This document shows positions 59,328-64,000 of a stretch of 64,000 nucleotides of DNA, in pieces (the stretch's first letter is position 1; each line of letters opens with the position of its first letter). Below the pieces are notes generated by a model. It was given only the letters and a program-made list of their open reading frames with translations, was not told the origin of the DNA and made no database searches. The position numbers and the translations under genes were made by a program. Origin of the DNA: Microbacterium halophytorum (GTDB lineage: Bacteria; Actinomycetota; Actinomycetes; Actinomycetales; Microbacteriaceae); contig NZ_PNFA01000005.1 in assembly GCF_002970975.1 (NCBI RefSeq), positions 1 to 64,000 on the forward strand, read 5' to 3'.

Positions 59328-60706
59328 CGCACGCGCTCCGCCGGCCGCTGCCACACGTAGATCCCCCGGCGCTGCTCCTCCTCCGCCGTGGGGCGGAGGT
59401 TGATGCCTTTGCGGTCGCGCAGCAGCAGCGTGCCGACGAGGCCGATGGCCGCCATACCGACGAGGTAGAACGAGATGCTGCTCGCACTGCCGGTCGCCTC
59501 CAGGATCCAGGCGGCGATCGTCGGGGAGAACGCGCCGCCGATGATCGCACCGATCGCGTACGAGATCGAGACGCCGGAGAAGCGCACTGATGACGGGAAC
59601 AGCTCGGTGTACCAGGCGGACTGCGGCCCGTACGTGAGGCCGAGGCCGACCGTCAGCATCAGCAGGGCGAGGGTGAGCGCCCAGATCTCCCCGATGTTCA
59701 CGACGGGGAACAGCGCCGCGGCGCCGATGCCGAGCAGGACGTAGCCGATCACGTACGTCGTCCTGCGGCCGATGTAGTCGCAGATGATGCCGGCGAAGAG
59801 CGTGAACACGAGCCAGCTCACGGCCGACCAGGTCACGGCGGCCAGGACCGGCCCGCGGTCGAGGCCGAGCTCGGTCGTGCCGTAGTTCTGGATGTAGCCG
59901 CCCGTCGTCATGTAGCCGATGGCGTTGTTGCCGGCGAACACGAGAGCCGCGAGGATCACGAGCGGCGTGTACCGCGCGAACAGCTTCACGACGGGCGCCT
60001 TCGTCTGGTGCTTGCGCTCGGCGATCTCGGCGAACACGGGGCTCTCCTCGACGCCGTGGCGGATCCAGTAACCGACCGCGATCAGCACGATGCTGAACAG
60101 GAACGGGATGCGCCAGCCCCACCCGAGGAAGGCGTCGCCGGGGAACAGCATGTTCATGATCTGGAGCATGCCGCTCGAGAGCAGCAGGCCGATCGGCACG
60201 CCGATCTGCGGCATGGCGCCGAAGAAGCCGCGCCGCTTCACGGGCGCGTGCTCGACGGCCATCAGCACGGCACCGCCCCACTCGCCGCCCGCCGAGACGC
60301 CCTGCAGGATGCGCAGCAGGATGAGCAGGATCGGCGCCCAGACTCCCGCGACCGCGTACGTGGGCAGCAGGCCGATCAGCGCGGTCGCGCCGCCCATCAG
60401 CAGCAGCGTCGCGACGAGCACGGGCTTGCGGCCGAATTTGTCGCCGAAGTGGCCGGCGAGGAACGCGCCGAGCGGGCGGAACAGGAAGCTGATGCCGACG
60501 GAGCCGAACGCGAGGATGGTGGCGATGCTGTCGCCGGCGGGTTCGAAGAAGAGCGCGCCGAAGACGAGGCCGGCGCAGGCCGCATAGGTGAAGTAGTCGT
60601 ACCACTCGATCGTGGTCCCCGCCACGGTGGCGAAGGCGACCCTGCGACGGTCGCGCGTCGACGAGATGGTCCCCGTCGGCGTCAGGGGCTGTGGTGCGTT
60701 GGACAT
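59324..60706 (-). CDS. MFS transporter, MHS family
   Basis: A 460-residue twelve-helix carrier. MHS signatures are GTTIEWYDYFTYAACAG in TM1, RPLGAFLAGHFGDKFGRKP in the loop, and GWGWRIPFLFS. AAGGAG precedes the ATG at 60706. Coupled with the GlcD-like enzyme, it probably imports a hydroxy acid. It is divergent from the FAH-RraA gene over a 157-base regulatory region. Confidence 0.88.
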   Translation of the reverse strand: MSNAPQPLTPTGTISSTRDRRRVAFATVAGTTIEWYDYFTYAACAGLVFGALFFEPAGDSIATILAFGSVGISFLFRPLGAFLAGHFGDKFGRKPVLVATLLLMGGATALIGLLPTYAVAGVWAPILLILLRILQGVSAGGEWGGAVLMAVEHAPVKRRGFFGAMPQIGVPIGLLLSSGMLQIMNMLFPGDAFLGWGWRIPFLFSIVLIAVGYWIRHGVEESPVFAEIAERKHQTKAPVVKLFARYTPLVILAALVFAGNNAIGYMTTGGYIQNYGTTELGLDRGPVLAAVTWSAVSWLVFTLFAGIICDYIGRRTTYVIGYVLLGIGAAALFPVVNIGEIWALTLALLMLTVGLGLTYGPQSAWYTELFPSSVRFSGVSISYAIGAIIGGAFSPTIAAWILEATGSASSISFYLVGMAAIGLVGTLLLRDRKGINLRPTAEEEQRRGIYVWQRPAERVR

Positions 60707-60817
60707 CGTGTACTCCTTCGTAGCGAATGCCTGGCCGCGCGGAGGGCGCCGCGCGAGCACCGAGGCTACCCCTCGGCGCACCTCGTGCGGAGACCTTGTG
60801 CGCTTCCCCTGCGATGA

Positions 60818-60833
60818 TATACGATTTCGGATA
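60818..60833. promoter_or_regulatory. Operator-like dyad with -10 element before the FAH-RraA gene
   Basis: TATACGA-TT-TCGGATA is a 7-2-7 inverted repeat with one mismatch. TTGTGC (60796-60801) and TATACG (60818-60823) with a 16-base spacer could be the -35/-10 pair, so a bound regulator would block the promoter. The GntR protein at 62327-63013 is the candidate. Confidence 0.5.
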
Positions 60834-60863
60834 CACCTCACCCGGACGAAAGGCGACGACGCC

Positions 60864-62330
60864 ATGGGCACCGACAACCGCACGGGGGCGCTCCCCGCAG
60901 AGCCGGGCAAGATCATCGCCGTGCACCTGAGCTATGAGTCCCGCGCCGCCCAACGAGGGCGCCGCCCGAAGCACCCCTCCTACTTCCTGAAGCCGGCCAG
61001 CTCGCTGGCGGCATCCGGCACCGAGGTCGCCCGCCCGGCGGGCACCGAACTGCTCGCCTTCGAGGGCGAGGTCGCCCTCGTGATCGGCACGACCGCGTCG
61101 CGTGTGACACGCGACGACGCGTGGTCGCACGTCGGCTGGGTCACCGCGGCGAACGACTTCGGCCTCTACGACCTGCGCACGGCTGACAAGGGCTCGAACC
61201 TGCGCAACAAGGGCCGCGACGGCTACACACCGATGGGCCCAGGCCTCATCGACGCGCGGAAGGTGTCTCCGGATGCGCTCCGCGTGCGCACCTGGCGCAA
61301 CGGCGCGCTCGCGCAGGACGACACGACGTCGGACGACCGGATGATCTTCCCCTTCGCCCAGCTCGTCGCCGATCTCTCGCAGCACGTCACGCTCGAACCC
61401 GGCGACGTGATCGTCACGGGCACGCCCGCCGGTTCCTCGGTCGCGCTCCCCGGCGACACGATCGAGGTCGAGGTCGACGCGCCCGCTGCAGGGCTCACGA
61501 CCGGCCGCCTCGTCTCGCACATCGTCGAGGCCTCGGGCTCCTTCGATCCAGAGCTCGGCTCACTGCCCTCGATGGACGACGCCCAGCGCGAGGAGGCGTG
61601 GGGCTCGCGCGAGGCCGCCGGCCTCGTCGACGCCCCCGCGATCGACCCCGAACTGCGCGCGAAGCTCGAGGCCTGCCCCGTCGCCGGCCTGTCGCAGCAG
61701 CTGCGGCAGCGAGGCATCCGGTCGTGCTTCATCGACGGCGTGCGGCCGCTGACCCCCGGAACCAAGCTCGTCGGCGCCGCCAGAACGCTGCGCTTCGTGC
61801 CGCTGCGCGAAGACCTCTTCGCGAGCCACGGCGGCGGGTACAACGCGCAGAAGCGCTGCTTCGACTCGGTGCGCGAGGGCGAGGTCATCGTGATCGAGGC
61901 CCGCGGCGAGCGCGAGACCGGCACGCTCGGCGACATCCTCGCGCTGCGCGCGCAGGCCAGAGGCGCCGCCGGCATCGTCACCGACGGCGGCGTGCGCGAC
62001 TCCGCGATCGTCGCCGGCTTCGGCCTTCCGGTCTTCGCGCAGGGCGGGCATCCGGCCGTGCTCGGCCGCAGGCACGTGCCGTGGGAGCACGACGTCACGA
62101 TCGCCTGCGGCGGCGCCGCCGTGCAGCCGGGCGACGTCATCGTCGGCGACGACGACGGCGTCATCGTCGTGCCGCGCGGCCTCGCCGAGGAGGCCGTCAA
62201 CGCCGCCCTCGCGAAGGAGGCGGAGGACGAGTGGATCGCCGAGCAGGTGAAACGGGGCGCCCCGGTCGACGGCCTGTTCCCGATGAACGCCTCCTGGCGC
62301 GAGAAGTTCGAGCGGGAGGCGGAGCGATGA
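60864..62330 (+). CDS. Fusion of fumarylacetoacetate-hydrolase-family domain and RraA-like domain
   Basis: A 488-residue two-domain protein. The N-terminal FAH domain (about residues 15-230) has the metal-binding pattern FEGEVALVIG (Glu-x-Glu) and AANDFGLYD, and VIVTGTPAGSS near its end. The C-terminal RraA/HMG-aldolase-like domain (about 265-470) has GIVTDGGVRDS and VQPGDVIVGDDDGVIVVP. FAH-family proteins open, isomerise or decarboxylate oxo acids; RraA-like enzymes cleave or decarboxylate oxaloacetate-like acids. With the HpaE-like gene two genes downstream, the fusion could carry out the decarboxylation/isomerisation steps of homoprotocatechuate breakdown done by HpaG (HpcE) elsewhere. Confidence 0.8.
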   Translation: MGTDNRTGALPAEPGKIIAVHLSYESRAAQRGRRPKHPSYFLKPASSLAASGTEVARPAGTELLAFEGEVALVIGTTASRVTRDDAWSHVGWVTAANDFGLYDLRTADKGSNLRNKGRDGYTPMGPGLIDARKVSPDALRVRTWRNGALAQDDTTSDDRMIFPFAQLVADLSQHVTLEPGDVIVTGTPAGSSVALPGDTIEVEVDAPAAGLTTGRLVSHIVEASGSFDPELGSLPSMDDAQREEAWGSREAAGLVDAPAIDPELRAKLEACPVAGLSQQLRQRGIRSCFIDGVRPLTPGTKLVGAARTLRFVPLREDLFASHGGGYNAQKRCFDSVREGEVIVIEARGERETGTLGDILALRAQARGAAGIVTDGGVRDSAIVAGFGLPVFAQGGHPAVLGRRHVPWEHDVTIACGGAAVQPGDVIVGDDDGVIVVPRGLAEEAVNAALAKEAEDEWIAEQVKRGAPVDGLFPMNASWREKFEREAER

Positions 62331-63013
62331 CCGAGACGATCGCCGCGAGCAAGTCGGAGCGCGCCTACGCGTGGCTCGGCGAGCGCATCGCGAGCCGCGA
62401 GTTCGGCCCCGGCTACCGTCTCGTGCTCGGCGACATCGCCCGCGAGCTCGACATGAGCGTCGTTCCGGTGCGCGAGGCCATCCGGCGCCTTGAGGCCGAG
62501 GGCGTGGTCACCTACGAGCGCAACGTCGGTGCCCGCGTCGCCCTCGCCGACCCGAACGAGTACGTCTACGCGATGCAGACCCTCGGCGTGCTCGAGGGCG
62601 CGGCCATGGCCCTCGCGGCCGCCCACATCGCGCCGGACGCCCTTGACGAGGCCGAGCGCCTGAACCGCCGGATGCACGGGCTGCTGGAGCGCTTCGACCC
62701 GCACCAGTTCACGGTGCTGAACGAGCGCTTCCACACGACGCTGTTCGAGGCCTGCCCCAACCCGCACATCCTCGACCTCGTCGAGCGCGGCTGGCGGCGG
62801 CTGAACAACCTCCGCGACTCGACCTTCGCCTTCGTCCCGACCCGCGCATCCGAGTCGGTCGAGGAGCACACCGAGATCCTGCGGCTGGTGCGCGAGTGCG
62901 CGCCCCCGGCCGAGATAGAGAACGCCGCCCGCCAGCACCGCTGGCGCACCATGAACGCGTACCTCGAGAACCGACACCCCGCCACTTCCCCGACGACGAG
63001 GAGCACCCGATGA
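62327..63013 (+). CDS. GntR family regulator, FCD type
   Basis: A 228-residue regulator with winged helix (about residues 10-75; DIARELDMSVVPVREAIRRLE) and FCD effector domain (about 85-215; NERFHTTLFEACPN contains the metal-ligand type motif). It overlaps the upstream fusion gene and the downstream HpaE-like gene by four bases each (ATGA), so it is embedded in the catabolic operon and probably autoregulates it through the dyad at 60818-60833. Confidence 0.9.
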   Translation: MTETIAASKSERAYAWLGERIASREFGPGYRLVLGDIARELDMSVVPVREAIRRLEAEGVVTYERNVGARVALADPNEYVYAMQTLGVLEGAAMALAAAHIAPDALDEAERLNRRMHGLLERFDPHQFTVLNERFHTTLFEACPNPHILDLVERGWRRLNNLRDSTFAFVPTRASESVEEHTEILRLVRECAPPAEIENAARQHRWRTMNAYLENRHPATSPTTRSTR

Positions 63014-64000
63014 CCGCCCGCCCCGCGAACCTGCCCGAGCGCATCCGCCACTACATCGGCGGTGCCTTCGTCGACTCGGTCGACGGCGACGCCTTCGATG
63101 TGCTCGACCCCGTCACCAACGAGACCTACATCACCGCCGCCGCCGGCAAGAAGGCCGACATCGACGCCGCCGTCGCCGCCGCGCGCAAGGCGTTCACGGA
63201 GGGCCCGTGGCCGAAGATGCTCCCGCGCGATCGCTCCCGCGTGCTGCACCGGATCGCCGACATCGTCGAATCGCGCGACCAGCAGCTCGCCGAGATGGAA
63301 TCCTTCGACTCGGGCCTGCCGATCACGCAGGCGAAGGGCCAGGCCCGCCGCGCCGCCGAGAACTTCCGCTTCTTCGCCGACCTGATCGTGGCGCAGTCCG
63401 ACGACACCTTCAAGGTGCCGGGCCGCCAGGTCAACTACGTCAACCGCAAGCCGATCGGCGTCGCCGGCCTCATCACGCCGTGGAACACGCCCTTCATGCT
63501 CGAGAGCTGGAAGCTCGGCCCCGCGATCGCGACCGGCAACACCGTCGTGCTCAAGCCCGCCGAGTTCACGCCGCTCTCCGCGCAGCTCTGGGCCGGCATC
63601 TTCGAGGAGGCGGGCCTGCCGGAGGGCGTGTTCAATCTCGTCAACGGCCTCGGCGAGGAGGCGGGCGATGCGCTCGTGAAGCACCCGGATGTGCCGCTGA
63701 TCTCGTTCACGGGCGAGTCGACGACCGGCCAGCTGATCTTCGCGAACGCGGCCCCGCACCTGAAGGGCCTGTCGATGGAGCTCGGCGGCAAGTCGCCTGC
63801 GATCGTGTTCGCCGACGCCGAGCTCGACGCCGCGATCGATGCCTGCATCTTCGGCGTCTTCTCGCTCAACGGCGAGCGCTGCACGGCCGGCAGCCGCATC
63901 CTCGTGCAGCGCGACGTGTACGACGAGTTCGTCGAGCGATACGCGGCGCAGGCGAAGCGCGTGAAGGTGGGCCTGCCGAGCGACCCGGCCACCGAGGTCG
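63010..64000 (+). CDS. hpaE: 5-carboxymethyl-2-hydroxymuconate-semialdehyde dehydrogenase-like ALDH (HpaE type), cut by window end
   Basis: The first 330 residues of an ALDH. It begins LPERIRHYIGGAFVDSVDG, typical of HpaE. Visible active-site residues are Asn in TPWNTPFM, Lys in LKPAEFTPLS, Glu in MELGGK and the nucleophile Cys in NGERCTAGSR, the pattern of hydroxymuconic-semialdehyde dehydrogenases. It would oxidise the ring-cleavage semialdehyde of homoprotocatechuate. The start overlaps the GntR stop. The gene runs off the window, where further hpa genes may follow. Confidence 0.83.
   Translation, partial: MTARPANLPERIRHYIGGAFVDSVDGDAFDVLDPVTNETYITAAAGKKADIDAAVAAARKAFTEGPWPKMLPRDRSRVLHRIADIVESRDQQLAEMESFDSGLPITQAKGQARRAAENFRFFADLIVAQSDDTFKVPGRQVNYVNRKPIGVAGLITPWNTPFMLESWKLGPAIATGNTVVLKPAEFTPLSAQLWAGIFEEAGLPEGVFNLVNGLGEEAGDALVKHPDVPLISFTGESTTGQLIFANAAPHLKGLSMELGGKSPAIVFADAELDAAIDACIFGVFSLNGERCTAGSRILVQRDVYDEFVERYAAQAKRVKVGLPSDPATEV

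Overview
The window is high-GC DNA (hand counts of individual 60-base lines give up to about 77% GC) from a Gram-positive actinobacterium. A Microbacteriaceae member such as Microbacterium is the best guess. Supporting points are a CUT1-style sugar-importer layout without dedicated ATPases, an LAxTG-type surface anchor, an LpdA-type NAD(P)H-quinone reductase, a biotin-carrying acyl-CoA carboxylase alpha chain and a mannitol PTS cluster. The genus is an inference. The window starts inside an IS30-type transposase and ends inside an aldehyde dehydrogenase gene. I saw no rRNA, tRNA or CRISPR. No stretch over 300 bases lacks a gene.

Region by region. (1) 1-2176: transposase end, a threonine-synthase-like PLP enzyme and a GntR regulator. 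(2) 2203-11866, all on the minus strand: a sulfoquinovose (sulfo-sugar) catabolism operon. Its isomerase (YihS), kinase (YihV) and aldolase (YihT) match the E. coli sulfo-EMP enzymes closely, including aligned catalytic residues. They sit with an ABC importer, a probable sulfolactaldehyde dehydrogenase, a DeoR-type repressor and, at the promoter-proximal end, a Gfo/Idh/MocA protein that is a good candidate for an NAD-dependent sulfoquinovosidase. The likely route is SQ glycoside import, release of SQ, sulfofructose, sulfofructose-1-phosphate, then DHAP plus sulfolactaldehyde, then sulfolactate. (3) 12080-19817: acyl-CoA carboxylase alpha chain, a potassium channel, a wall-anchored 5'-nucleotidase-like giant and a proline iminopeptidase. 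(4) 19941-27614: GH13 alpha-glucosidase, LacI regulator, YesL-like protein, a second ABC sugar importer and a second LacI regulator, with LacI-type operators in front of two units. (5) 27611-34023: LpdA, purine nucleoside phosphorylase, phosphohexomutase and a secreted GH43 arabinanase with paired operators.

(6) 34042-37292: a small low-GC island bounded by 45-bp direct repeats that duplicate the 3' end of the mannitol regulator gene. It carries a secreted protein, an ABC ATPase, an unusual permease and another membrane protein in one overlapping operon. (7) 37258-44706: the mannitol PTS locus (MtlR-like activator, an EIIB domain fused in frame to HPr, EI, EIICBA, mannitol-1-phosphate dehydrogenase), closed by a 17-bp terminator hairpin. 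(8) 44770-48717: DUF3237 protein, LysR regulator, metallo-beta-lactamase-fold hydrolase and MFS carrier, probably a small catabolic unit of unknown substrate. (9) 48871-64000: a patchwork of aromatic and aldehyde catabolism. It includes a flavin reductase, aldehyde dehydrogenase, IclR regulator, 3-hydroxybenzoate-4-hydroxylase-type monooxygenase, TPP enzyme, GlcD-like oxidase, MFS carrier, an FAH-RraA fusion, a GntR regulator and an HpaE-like dehydrogenase. Inside it lies a DUF559 nuclease-like gene flanked by two related palindromes.

The most noteworthy items are the complete sulfoglycolysis operon with its unusual glycosidase candidate, the repeat-bounded ABC/secreted-protein island, the EIIB-HPr fusion, and the DUF559 gene between matching palindromes.
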